Source of the DNA: DTYU01 sp040757355
Lineage (GTDB): Bacteria; Bacillota; Desulfotomaculia; Desulfotomaculales; Ammonificaceae
DNA length: 64,000 bases
Reading direction: 5' to 3'
Assembly: GCA_040757355.1 (NCBI GenBank)
Contig: JBFLWY010000009.1
Span: 1-64,000 of the forward strand
Shown in pieces: positions 1 through 8,815 of the stretch. Positions within the stretch are counted from its first letter, which is position 1, and every line of letters begins with the position of its first letter. The translations under genes and the position numbers were made by a program. The notes under the pieces were generated by a model, which did no database searches, had not been told where the DNA came from, and worked only from the letters and a program-made list of their open reading frames with translations.

Positions 1-2
1 CA

Positions 3-230
3 CAGCGGCTCAAAGAATCCGGGCTTGCTCTCCGCTTCGACGAAAGCGTGCTTGACTGGCTGCTCACTTTTAAGTGCAGGAACCGGCGTGAATGGGAGAG
101 GCTGATTGATGAAGAGATCTGTACCCACCTGGCCGGCCACCTGGCCAACGCCGGACCGGACAGGGCCGAAACGCTGCTGGTGAAGCACGACGGCGGTTCG
201 GTGGTTATAGAGATGCAGACTCGAAGATAA
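3..230 (+). CDS. C-terminal end of a Clp/ClpB-like AAA+ protein (partial)
   Basis: Open frame entering from the left edge and ending at TAA 228-230; only about 75 residues are visible. The pattern (RLKESGLALRFDESVLDWLL, then an Arg-rich helix and RLIDEEICTHLAGHL) resembles the small C-terminal subdomain of class 1 Clp/HSP100 ATPases, where a winged strand is followed by an oligomerisation helix. The catalytic part lies outside the window, so function is inferred from this tail only. It ends about 130 bases before the next gene and has no visible terminator. It could equally be the tail of another AAA+ family with a Clp-type lid. Confidence 0.5.
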   Translation, partial: QRLKESGLALRFDESVLDWLLTFKCRNRREWERLIDEEICTHLAGHLANAGPDRAETLLVKHDGGSVVIEMQTRR

Positions 231-360
231 GTACAGAAGTGGTCTGAGACAGGACATTATACAGAGTTGAGTGAAACGGCCCTTGTAGGTAAGGAAAGGA
301 TCATTTTTAAACGTGGCGTAGCGCGCTAGTCTTTGACTCCGATTGTTGGAGGTAGGAACG

Positions 361-2577
361 TTGAAGTTACTCCTTCCGCCGGTTCAAAATCTTAAGCAAC
401 AAGGCGATCCTACAAGTCGTTGGTATGCTATCATAGAAAAAGCAGGAAGGGGTTGCGTTATACTCCTTGGGCTGTTTTTCTTTTTTTTGGTAGTACCACT
501 TGCTTTTTCTTTTTTGATTAGCTGCTCATTCTCAGGCAAGGCTTACCTCTTACCCGTTCTTATTAAATTACTCTCTCCACGCTCCTCTGACTTTATATCA
601 ACCCCTGTTTTACTTATTCCCGAACTGGCCGGAACGGTTTTAATCACAGGGATTTATTTTCTTTATAAAAAGTTCTATTCCCGGCCGCTGTGGAGAAGAA
701 GCTTAACTGTAGTAGCTTTAGGATTATTGTCTCTCTTTTTCGGGTGTCTCGGGATTATTGCAAAAAAGGGATTGGCCTATAATCTTCTAGATGTCTTCTA
801 TCAGGCTTTATCCCTGTTTTATGTTGGTTACAATGATGCGCAAGAAAATGTTCCGTTACTCCTAAACTTAGCTCGTTTCGGAGCGATAGCCACCACAGTC
901 TCCACTTTTATGCTGATATTTGCCGGTAGACTTGTTAACTGGCTCGAAGTTCGTCTTCAATATAGAAGACACGTTATTATTTGCGGGTTAGGAACCAAAG
1001 GTTCCAGGTTTGCACGAGACTTTTTGACTAACAAACATAAAGTTGTTGTTATCGAAAGCAATCCGGAAAACGATGAAATAAAAGAGGTTCGTGATCGAGG
1101 AGCCATCGTATTTGTCGGTAATGCCACCGACATTCATCTTTTGCAGGACGCAGGTGTTGACAAGGCAGAGATTCTGATAGCTGTTACCGGAGCAGATGAA
1201 ACAAACATCGAGATCGCCTCCAAAGCTTTTGAGCTAAGTACTCAAACTCCAAGGAATGGTAAAAGGAAAACCCATTCAAAAGCTTCACGCCAACATAAGA
1301 ATCATCAAGAAGAAAATGACCGCCCCAAATGCTGTACCCACGTTGAAAACATAGATACCCAGCAGATGCTCAAGCGTCCCTCAATGTTCAGCGCCTTGTT
1401 CAAAGCTTTGCACCAATACAAGAATCCTCAAGAAGAAAATTCTCAGGAAGAAAATTGTCGCCTCAAATGCTATACCCACGTTGAAAACTTAGATACCCAG
1501 CAGATGTTCAAGCGTCACAAATTGTTCCGCGACTTGTATCCACCAGACTTTGACGCCAGAATCTTTAATATCTATGACATTGCCGCCAGGAATATCTTAA
1601 ATAAATATCCTCCCGATACCTTGGTCCGAAAATATCATACCCGCCTTCCAATAAAAATACTGCTCGCAGGTGAAGGCAGCCTTGCTTTGGCAATGCTCCG
1701 GCAAATGGCCATAGTCTGTCATTATGCCGATTTAAAGAAGACTAAAGTCCACATTCTCAGTAACAATAATCCAATTTTTGAACAACGGCTGAAAGAAGAA
1801 ATCCCCCGGATCACCGAAGCACTTGATATCTCCTTTGACACTTTGATCGAGATTCAACAAACTCTAAAAAACGGCATGGAAAACGTATCTGCACTATACG
1901 TTTGTTTTAACGATGAGGTTCTGGCGTACCGTTTCTGGCTAGAGTCAGTTCAATTGCGGATCGACGAGGATGTAACAATAGTGTTTTGCGACCCCCAAAA
2001 ATTCAGTTTGATAATGGCTCCTGAAGGAAGCTTTCCCTCGGAAAGGTTTGCAAACTCCATAAAATATTATCCGCTTCTTGATAAGTCGTGCACTAAAGAC
2101 GCATTGATCCGTGACCAAGAGGACAAATTGGCCCGAGAACTGCATAATAAGTATCTCGAGTTGGAAATGTGCAAGAAGACGGGCTCCCCAAAAGGAAAAC
2201 CCTGGGGTCAACTTGATGAAGAAACCCGTGATTCAAATCGATATTCTACGGACCATTGGGCTATTAAATTGCGTGTACTCGAACGCCTGGGATATAGTTG
2301 GGATAGCCAAGACTTTCTTGAGAATTGTCCCCAAGCAATAGAAGCAATAGATTTGTTGGCCCAGATAGAGCACAAACGCTGGTGCGCTGAGAGGGTCCTG
2401 TCCGGATACATACACGGGCCAAAAAGGTCAGACGACCGCCGGATTCATAACGTGTTACGGCCCTGGGACGAGCTTGATGAAGAGATAAAAAAAGGCAACC
2501 GGGAATATATCTTGAAGTTTTTCCCACTGTACAAGGCGTGTATTGATTTAAAGAACACATCAGAAGAGTCCTGGTGA
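361..2577 (+). CDS. Membrane-anchored TrkA-N (RCK) and RyR domain protein
   Basis: 738 residues starting at TTG 361, chosen because GGAGGT at 348-353 sits 7 bases upstream; two earlier in-frame TTG codons overlap that site. Four hydrophobic segments lie near residues 31-54, 82-102, 113-134 and 170-190. A Rossmann TrkA-N domain follows with GxGxxG at 209-214. The C-terminal part carries a degenerate and then a clear RyR (ryanodine-receptor repeat) domain, about residues 660-735, with the HKRWCAER and YIHGPKRSDD signatures. TrkA-N binds NAD(H) or nucleotides in ion-channel regulation, and prokaryotic RyR domains are thought to bind small ligands. A recent in-frame duplication interrupts the TrkA-N region (1276-1550). 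It lies 174 bases upstream of a STAND NTPase gene, and a second RyR gene follows that one, so it is probably the membrane sensor or effector of a conflict system. The role is inferred. Confidence 0.8.
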   Translation: MKLLLPPVQNLKQQGDPTSRWYAIIEKAGRGCVILLGLFFFFLVVPLAFSFLISCSFSGKAYLLPVLIKLLSPRSSDFISTPVLLIPELAGTVLITGIYFLYKKFYSRPLWRRSLTVVALGLLSLFFGCLGIIAKKGLAYNLLDVFYQALSLFYVGYNDAQENVPLLLNLARFGAIATTVSTFMLIFAGRLVNWLEVRLQYRRHVIICGLGTKGSRFARDFLTNKHKVVVIESNPENDEIKEVRDRGAIVFVGNATDIHLLQDAGVDKAEILIAVTGADETNIEIASKAFELSTQTPRNGKRKTHSKASRQHKNHQEENDRPKCCTHVENIDTQQMLKRPSMFSALFKALHQYKNPQEENSQEENCRLKCYTHVENLDTQQMFKRHKLFRDLYPPDFDARIFNIYDIAARNILNKYPPDTLVRKYHTRLPIKILLAGEGSLALAMLRQMAIVCHYADLKKTKVHILSNNNPIFEQRLKEEIPRITEALDISFDTLIEIQQTLKNGMENVSALYVCFNDEVLAYRFWLESVQLRIDEDVTIVFCDPQKFSLIMAPEGSFPSERFANSIKYYPLLDKSCTKDALIRDQEDKLARELHNKYLELEMCKKTGSPKGKPWGQLDEETRDSNRYSTDHWAIKLRVLERLGYSWDSQDFLENCPQAIEAIDLLAQIEHKRWCAERVLSGYIHGPKRSDDRRIHNVLRPWDELDEEIKKGNREYILKFFPLYKACIDLKNTSEESW

Positions 2578-2751
2578 ACTGTACCGGACAGTCTGTAAGC
2601 CCAGATGATGTAAGACTGCTTGTCAGAGACTTTTAAGCGATTATCGCCCAAGGGTTGGAGAATAGAGAGAGAACAATAGGCATAGATAGAAGAGGCTGTT
2701 ATTCCGAGGTTGTTCCAAATAAACACTTTTCTTTTGGGAGGAATGAGGAAG

Positions 2752-5700
2752 ATGTCATGGTACTCCCGCCCCATCTTCGTCTCCAGCACCTTTAGGGATA
2801 TGCAGGCAGAGCGGGACCACCTGCGTGACGTGGTCTTTCCCGAACTTGCAGAAAGGCTGCGGGCACGGCGCTGTCATTTGGAGCCCATCGACCTGCGTTG
2901 GGGCGTGGAGACAATAAGCACCGCCGAACAGGAAGCCAAAGAACTACTGGTGCTCAAGGTCTGTCTGGACGAAATCGAACGCTGCCGGCCTTTCCTAATA
3001 GTGCTTTTAGGTGACCGTTACGGATGGGTGCCGCCGGAGAAGCGGATGCAGGCGGCGGTCGACGAAAAAGGCTTCGTTACCTCTGTGCAGGGCAAGAGCG
3101 TGACCGCCCTCGAAATCGAGTTCGGTATTCTTGACAGCCCGGACCAGAAGAAGCGGAGTTTTTTCTATTTCCGCGATCCCCTGCCTTATGGTGAGATGCC
3201 GCCGGACAAGGCCGCTGCATACAGCGACCTTTACAGCGGCGAGCCGGGCGGAAAAGAAGCCTGGCAGCGGCTGCAGGACCTCAAAGAACGCATAATCAAG
3301 GAAATGGGGCCGGAAAGAGTCCGGCGCTACAATGCCGTGTGGGATAACGAGTGGCAGAAGGTTACCGGCCTCGACGATTGGGGCCGGCAGGTACTCGAGG
3401 ACCTCTGGAACGAGTTGGACGAACAGACTCGGACTCTGGCCGAAGCCCCGGCGCCGTCCTGGCAGGAACAAGAGCGCGCCGCGCTCGAAGAGTTCATCGA
3501 AAACCGCTGCCGCGATTTCGTTGGCCGGTCGGAGGTCCTTACCCGGTTGCGCGAGGTTGCTTTATCCGGCCCGGAAGTCGGGAACTGGGGGATCGTTTTG
3601 ACCGGGGGGCCGGGGACCGGTAAAAGCGCTATCTTTGCCCGCCTGGTTAGAGAACTTGAACGACAGGACTGCTTGGTATTGGCCCACGCCGCCGGTATCA
3701 GCGTCCGGGCGGGGGAGATCGACGCCGTGCTCCGGCGCTGGAATCAGGAACTGGCCAAACACTTGGATATTCCCGATACCTCGGATGATGCGGAGTCTTT
3801 GAGTGAAACACAGGAGCTGTTCGCCGAACTGCTCTCGCGGGCAGCCGTAAACAAGCGCGTCATCTGTCTGATCGACGCCCTCAACCAGTTTGAACGTACC
3901 CCGACTGCACGGCACCTGACCTGGCTGCCCGAGCTATGGCCTGAAAACGCCCGACTGGTCGCCACCGCCATCCCCGGGGAGGAAACAGAATCACTGCGCA
4001 GGCGTAGCGGCATCAGCATATTTACTCTTCCGCCGCTTGACGAGAGGGAGGCCGCTGAGATCACCCGGACGATCTGCGGGCGCTACCACAAGACTCTATT
4101 CCCCGATATCGTGGAAGCACTGACCATCAAGAAAAAGACCGGCGGCACATTATCAGCGGGCAATCCCTTGTGGCTTACCATCGCCATTGAGGAACTGCTG
4201 CTCTTGGATGAGGACGATTTCACCCGGGCCGGGCATTTCCCCGGAACACCGGAGGAGCAACTGCACGCGCTGCTGCTGGACGTGGTTGAGAAGCTGCCGC
4301 CTACGGTGGAAGAGATTTACGGCTACCTGCTGAAGCGCGCCGAAAGACGCTTCGGTGAAGACTGGGTGCACGGAGTGCTCGATTTCCTGGCCGCCAGCCG
4401 CCACGGGCTGCGGGAGGAGGACTTCCGGCGGCTGCTGCCGGAACTGACCGGCAGTCCCTGGGAGGACCTGCGGTTCGCTGTCTTCCGGCGCTACCTCCGC
4501 GCCCACCTCCTAAGGCGGGGTAGGCAGGATCTCTGGGACTTCACCCACGCTCAGTTGCGGATATGCCTTCGGAAAGAACGTCTTTCGGAACCCGCAAGAA
4601 GCAAAGACATCCACCGGCTGCTGGCCGATCACTTTGAGGGGCTGACTTCCGATGACCCGTTGAGGCAGACCGAATTGATGTACCATTATTATCACGCCGA
4701 CGAGAAACAGCGCGCTGCGGCATACTACGGCGGTTCCCTCACCCAAGAAGAAGCAGCCGGCGCAACCACGGCCCTGAGAGACGCTATTGTCAAAGGGATG
4801 GCTCTGGCTAATAACCCCGGGCTGGAGTGGACTCTCGGTCTACTGAAGACAGACGGGTTAAAAGAAGAACTTATAGGAAAGATCTGCAACCGGTTTAACT
4901 TTTACCTGCTTGACGCCTTGGCCGACCACGCGAACTTAACCACCAGGATTAACCTGATGGACGGAAACCGTCAAACTATCGAGGAACTCCTTCGCCGCGC
5001 GCCGGAGAGCGCCGAGTATGGCCGCGACCTCTCGGTTAGCTATGGCAAGCTTGGGGACCTCTACCGGGATTTTGGGGAGCCGGACCGCGCCCTGCAATAC
5101 CACGAAAAAGCGCTCGAGATCGTCGAGGAACTTCACCGTCGTGCGCCGGAGAGCGCCCTGTTTGCCCGCGACCTCTCGGTTAGCTACAACAGACTTGGAG
5201 ACCTCTACGAGCATTTTGGGGAGCCGGACCGCGCCCTGGAGTATTACAAGAAGGCGCTGGAGATCAGCGAGGAACTCCTTCGCCGCGCGCCGGACAGCGC
5301 CAAGTATGCCCACGACCTCTCGGTTATCTATAGCAAGCTTGGGGACCTCTACAAGCATTTTGGGGAACCGGACCGCGCCCTGGAGTATTACGAGAAGGAC
5401 CTAAAGATCAGCGAGGAACTCCACCGCCGCGCGCCGGACAGCGCCGACTACGCCCGCGGCCTCTCGGTTAGCTACAACAATCTTGGGGACCTCTACGAGC
5501 ATTTTGGAGACCCGGACCGCGCCCTGGAGTACCACGAGAAGGCGCTGAAGATACACGAGGAACTCTACCACCGCGCCCCCGATAGCGCTCAATACGCCCG
5601 CGGCCTCTCGATTAGCTACGAAAGACTTGGGGACCTCTACGAGCATTTTGGGGAGCCGGACCGCGCCCTGCAATACCACGAGAAGGCGCTGGAGATACGT

Positions 5701-7491
5701 GAGGAACTCTACCGCCGTGCCCCCGAGAGCGCTCAATACGCCCACGACCTCGCGGTTAGCTACGAAAGACTTGGGGACCTCTACAAGCATTTTGGGGAAC
5801 TGGCCCGCGCCCTGCAATACCACGAGAAGGCGCTGGAGATACGTGAGGAACTCCACCGCCGCGCCCCGGACAGCGCCGACTACGCCCGCGACCTCGCGGT
5901 TAGCTACAACAATCTTGGGGACCTCTACGAGCATTTTGGAGACCCGGATCGCGCCCTAGAGTACCACGAAAAGGCGCTTGAGATACGCAAGGAACTCCAC
6001 CGCCGCGCCCCGGACAGCGCCGACTACGCCCGCGGCCTCGCGGTTGGCTACGAAAGACCTGGGGACCTCTACCGGCAACTCGGGAAGCCGGACCGCGCCC
6101 TGCAATACCACGAAAAAGCGCTCGAGATCGTCGAGGAACTTCACTGTCGTGCGCCGGAGAGCGCCCTGTTTGCCCACGACCTCGCGGTTAGCTACGAAAG
6201 ACTTGGAAACCTCTACCTGCAACTCGGAGAGCCGGACCGCGCCCTGGAGTATTACAAGAAGGCACTGGAGATACGTGAGGAACTCCACCGCCGCGCCCCG
6301 GACAGCGCCGACTACGCCCGCGGCCTCTCGGTTATCTACAGCAAGCTGGGGGACCTCTACCTGCAACTTGGGGAGCCGGCCCGCGCCCTGCAATACCACG
6401 AGAAGGCGCTGGAGATATTTGAGGAACTCCACCGGCGCGCCCCCGAGAGCGCCCTGTTTGCCCACGACCTCGCGGTTAGCTACGAAAGACTTGGGGACCT
6501 GTACTTGGAGCTCGGAGAGCCGGACCGCGCCCTGGAGTATTACAAGAAGGCGCTGGAGATACGTGAGGAACTCCACCGGCGCGCCCCCGAGAGCGCCCTG
6601 TTTGCCCACGACCTCGCGGTTAGCTACGAAAGACTTGGAGACCTGTACTTGGAGCTCGGAGAGCCGGACCGCGCCCTGCAATACCACGAGAAGGCGCTGG
6701 AGATACACGAGGAACTCCACCGGCGCGCCCCCGAGAGCGCCGACTACGCCAGCGCCCTCGCGATTAGCTATAGCAAGCTTGGGGATCTCTACTGGCATTT
6801 TGGGAAGCTGGCCCGCGCCCTGGAGTATTACGAGAAGATGCTGGAGATCAGCGAGGAACTCCACCGCCGTGCGCCGGAGAGCGCCGACTACGCCCGCCTC
6901 CTCTCGATTAGCTACGAAAGACTTGGAAACCTCTACCTGCAACTCGGAGAGCCGGACCGCGCCCTGGAGTATTACAAGAAGGCGCTGGAGATACACGAGG
7001 AACTCTACCGCCGTGCGCCGGAGATCGCCCTGTTTGCCCACGACCTCGCGATTAGCTATAGCAATCTTGGGAACCTCTACCGGCAACTCGGGGAGCCTGA
7101 CCGCGCCCTGGAGTACCACGAGAAGGCGCTGGGGATATTTGAGGAACTCCACCGCCGCGCCCCGGACAGCGCCGACTACGCCCGCGGCCTCTCGATTAGC
7201 TACGAAAGACTTGGGGACCTCTACGAGCATTTTGGGGAGCCGGACCGCGCCCTGCAATACCACGAGAAGGCGCTGGAGATACGTGAGGAACTCCACCGCC
7301 GCGCCCCGGACAGCGCCCTGTACGTCCGGGATTTAGCATCAGCATGTTATAATATAGCTGCATGCTACTGGCAGCAGGATAATAAATCTGAAGCAGTGAA
7401 GTATTTGGCCCTGTGTAAAAAGGTCTTGTTATATATGAAACAAAGGGGAATTCCTCTTGATCCTCAACTTGAAGAATTACTGAAGCAGTGA
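2752..7491 (+). CDS. DUF4062-STAND (NACHT-type) NTPase with 16 near-identical TPR repeats
   Basis: 1,579 residues. ATG 2752 is preferred (GGGAGG at 2736-2741, 10 bases away); ATG 2743 is the alternative. Residues 5-110 are a DUF4062 domain (IFVSSTFRDMQAERDHL), known at the head of NACHT proteins such as TEP1/NWD1-like families. A STAND NTPase follows, with Walker A GGPGTGKS near residue 283 and a Walker B-like ICLIDALNQFE near 370. From about residue 756 there are sixteen 48-residue TPR units of the form LGDLYxxxGEPDRALEYxEKALEI, then a degenerate seventeenth. STAND proteins oligomerise when their repeat domain recognises a ligand, releasing an N-terminal effector. The repeats are almost identical at DNA level (144 bp period), which suggests recent expansion. 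The neighbouring RyR and TIR-STAND genes point to immunity or programmed cell death. Confidence 0.87.
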   Translation: MSWYSRPIFVSSTFRDMQAERDHLRDVVFPELAERLRARRCHLEPIDLRWGVETISTAEQEAKELLVLKVCLDEIERCRPFLIVLLGDRYGWVPPEKRMQAAVDEKGFVTSVQGKSVTALEIEFGILDSPDQKKRSFFYFRDPLPYGEMPPDKAAAYSDLYSGEPGGKEAWQRLQDLKERIIKEMGPERVRRYNAVWDNEWQKVTGLDDWGRQVLEDLWNELDEQTRTLAEAPAPSWQEQERAALEEFIENRCRDFVGRSEVLTRLREVALSGPEVGNWGIVLTGGPGTGKSAIFARLVRELERQDCLVLAHAAGISVRAGEIDAVLRRWNQELAKHLDIPDTSDDAESLSETQELFAELLSRAAVNKRVICLIDALNQFERTPTARHLTWLPELWPENARLVATAIPGEETESLRRRSGISIFTLPPLDEREAAEITRTICGRYHKTLFPDIVEALTIKKKTGGTLSAGNPLWLTIAIEELLLLDEDDFTRAGHFPGTPEEQLHALLLDVVEKLPPTVEEIYGYLLKRAERRFGEDWVHGVLDFLAASRHGLREEDFRRLLPELTGSPWEDLRFAVFRRYLRAHLLRRGRQDLWDFTHAQLRICLRKERLSEPARSKDIHRLLADHFEGLTSDDPLRQTELMYHYYHADEKQRAAAYYGGSLTQEEAAGATTALRDAIVKGMALANNPGLEWTLGLLKTDGLKEELIGKICNRFNFYLLDALADHANLTTRINLMDGNRQTIEELLRRAPESAEYGRDLSVSYGKLGDLYRDFGEPDRALQYHEKALEIVEELHRRAPESALFARDLSVSYNRLGDLYEHFGEPDRALEYYKKALEISEELLRRAPDSAKYAHDLSVIYSKLGDLYKHFGEPDRALEYYEKDLKISEELHRRAPDSADYARGLSVSYNNLGDLYEHFGDPDRALEYHEKALKIHEELYHRAPDSAQYARGLSISYERLGDLYEHFGEPDRALQYHEKALEIREELYRRAPESAQYAHDLAVSYERLGDLYKHFGELARALQYHEKALEIREELHRRAPDSADYARDLAVSYNNLGDLYEHFGDPDRALEYHEKALEIRKELHRRAPDSADYARGLAVGYERPGDLYRQLGKPDRALQYHEKALEIVEELHCRAPESALFAHDLAVSYERLGNLYLQLGEPDRALEYYKKALEIREELHRRAPDSADYARGLSVIYSKLGDLYLQLGEPARALQYHEKALEIFEELHRRAPESALFAHDLAVSYERLGDLYLELGEPDRALEYYKKALEIREELHRRAPESALFAHDLAVSYERLGDLYLELGEPDRALQYHEKALEIHEELHRRAPESADYASALAISYSKLGDLYWHFGKLARALEYYEKMLEISEELHRRAPESADYARLLSISYERLGNLYLQLGEPDRALEYYKKALEIHEELYRRAPEIALFAHDLAISYSNLGNLYRQLGEPDRALEYHEKALGIFEELHRRAPDSADYARGLSISYERLGDLYEHFGEPDRALQYHEKALEIREELHRRAPDSALYVRDLASACYNIAACYWQQDNKSEAVKYLALCKKVLLYMKQRGIPLDPQLEELLKQ
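5020..7335 (+). repeat. Sixteen 144-bp tandem coding repeats (48-residue TPR units)
   Basis: Inside the STAND gene, successive 144-bp units encode variants of one TPR unit (GDLY, GEPDRAL, EKALEI, EELHRRAPxSA). The units differ at a handful of positions, notably the residues after GDLY (EHF, KHF, RQL, LQL, LEL) and after RAPxSA (DYA, LFA, QYA). The mosaic distribution of these variants suggests shuffling or gene conversion between units. The period is a multiple of three, so long antisense frames are also open; these are by-products. Confidence 0.95.
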
Positions 7492-7529
7492 GGTGGCTCT
7501 GAATACATTCACCTATTAAAATGGCAAAC

Positions 7530-7550
7530 TAAGGCGCTTAGGGCGCCTTA
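7530..7550 (+). other. Perfect hairpin between the STAND gene and the RyR gene
   Basis: TAAGGCGC at 7530-7537 pairs with GCGCCTTA at 7543-7550 across a 5-base loop. No T-run follows on either strand, so it is not a classical terminator. It may stabilise the mRNA end or tune the expression ratio of the flanking genes. Confidence 0.5.
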
Positions 7551-7577
7551 ACCAAAAAAGTGAAGGAGAGTAATCAA

Positions 7578-7862
7578 ATGAAGTACATACCGAATCCAAT
7601 AGATACCTCAAATGTGGAACTGAGTGAGAACATTCTTGAGTTGACCGAGTTGCTGGCCAAAAATGCGCACGACACATGGGCCAAGCAGCGGATCGCCGAG
7701 GGTTGGCGATACGGACCGAAGCGGGATGACGGGAAAAAAGAGCATCCGTGTCTGGTACCCTACGAACAACTCCCGGAGTCGGAAAAACAATACGATCGCA
7801 ATGCTGCTCTGGAAACCCTCAAGGCGATTATCGCCCTCGGCTACAAAATAGAAAAAGATTAA
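7578..7862 (+). CDS. Stand-alone RyR-domain protein
   Basis: 94 residues. Start ATG 7578 follows AAGGAGAG (7563-7570) by 7 bases; the upstream GTG 7560 overlaps no ribosome site. Almost the entire protein is one RyR domain: a helix with AHDTWAKQRIAEGWRYGPKRDDG, then HPCLVPYEQLPESEKQYDRN and a final helix (ALETLKAIIALGY). This is the canonical RyR pattern, with a conserved Trp, the GP-basic turn, and the P-Y/W-x-x-L segment. There is no membrane or enzymatic part. It lies 86 bases after the STAND gene and matches the RyR domain of the first gene of the cluster, so it is likely a ligand-binding partner or adaptor of those proteins. That role is inferred. Confidence 0.85.
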   Translation: MKYIPNPIDTSNVELSENILELTELLAKNAHDTWAKQRIAEGWRYGPKRDDGKKEHPCLVPYEQLPESEKQYDRNAALETLKAIIALGYKIEKD

Positions 7863-7891
7863 GCGGCCCATATTGAGGGACGGCGGTTTTC

Positions 7892-8815
7892 TTAAGAATA
7901 ATATTTGAACGCTTTGTTACATAGAGGGAGTATATGGGTACGAAACAAGCTTCGAATAATCTCGGCCTGATCGTCTCCCGCCTGGACTAAAGGTTTTCTT
8001 ACATGCGTCGGGAAACGTGTAATTCTCGCCGAAAGAGTTAGCTTGACTAATGGTATTTCTGCTATGTCCAACGTTTTTCGCATGTTATTCCAGACGTCGA
8101 ACATCTCTTTAATAGTACTTGATACGTTCACATTGCCGTCACAAAAAGTGCGGTAAATGCCGATTAAGAATTCCGGAACCGGATTTCCGGCACCTGTGAT
8201 TGAGCCGTCTAGGTCTGATTCTAAAATATCCATAACAGCCGTATCTTTGCCGACCAAAACCTGGAGTTCAGGTGAAAGAGATTTATATGAATGCGCCACA
8301 AGAAGATCACTACTGGAATCCTTTATGCCTGCCAAATTCGGTGATTCATTTAACAATTCTTTAATCAATTGCTGAGTAATATTGAATTTAGTGTGCTTAG
8401 GAAAATTATACAGGTACAGGGGTATTCGGCTTAAATCCAAGATCTTCCGAAAGAATTCCTTGACACCTTCAATTGTTACGTTGGCGTAATAAAAAGGAGG
8501 CAAGACTATTGCAGCATCCGCATATTCAAAAGAGTGCCTTAACAACTCTATGCATTCTTTTATACTTGTGCTGCTAATGTTGTTAATGATTGTTCCAGAA
8601 AAGTGTTTTCGGCAAAACTCTAAAATGCTAATCCGCTCTATGGAAGTCAACGAAGGAAACTCACCGGTTGTACCGTTGATCAAAATAGTCTTAGTGCCAA
8701 GTGTCTCAAGAAAAGACAGATACTCCTCAAAAGCTGAGTAGTCTATCTCACCGTCAGCGGAAAAAGGTGTTACAGTTGCAAAAATAAGGCGCTTGTTCTT
8801 GCTGAAACTAACCAT
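7892..8815 (-). CDS. DHDPS/N-acetylneuraminate lyase family aldolase
   Basis: 307-residue TIM-barrel Schiff-base aldolase. The family motifs are intact: TVTPF near residue 14, GTTGE at 48-52, Tyr136 in LYNFP and the Schiff-base Lys165 in GIKDSSSD. Family members condense or cleave pyruvate-containing substrates (DapA, NanA, KDG aldolase), and the substrate here cannot be told. Start ATG 8815 follows a G-rich site. It overlaps the end of the TIR-STAND gene by 8 bases (8808-8815), so the two are almost certainly co-transcribed and translationally coupled. No lysine or sialic-acid pathway gene is nearby. A metabolic enzyme coupled so tightly to a TIR-STAND sensor is unusual and suggests a role tied to that system. 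Confidence 0.85.
   Translation of the reverse strand: MVSFSKNKRLIFATVTPFSADGEIDYSAFEEYLSFLETLGTKTILINGTTGEFPSLTSIERISILEFCRKHFSGTIINNISSTSIKECIELLRHSFEYADAAIVLPPFYYANVTIEGVKEFFRKILDLSRIPLYLYNFPKHTKFNITQQLIKELLNESPNLAGIKDSSSDLLVAHSYKSLSPELQVLVGKDTAVMDILESDLDGSITGAGNPVPEFLIGIYRTFCDGNVNVSSTIKEMFDVWNNMRKTLDIAEIPLVKLTLSARITRFPTHVRKPLVQAGDDQAEIIRSLFRTHILPLCNKAFKYYS

Noticed and set aside
5020..7335. Possible CRISPR-like or satellite array
   Set aside because: The repeats are 144 bp, contiguous, in frame and encode TPR units; there are no spacers.
5401..7336. Long antisense and alternate-frame ORFs (about 450 residues) through the TPR repeats
   Set aside because: The 144-bp period is a multiple of three, so an open frame in one unit stays open in all. 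The translations are low-complexity and have no starts with ribosome sites.
7530..7550. Hairpin as a Rho-independent terminator
   Set aside because: No T-run follows on either strand.
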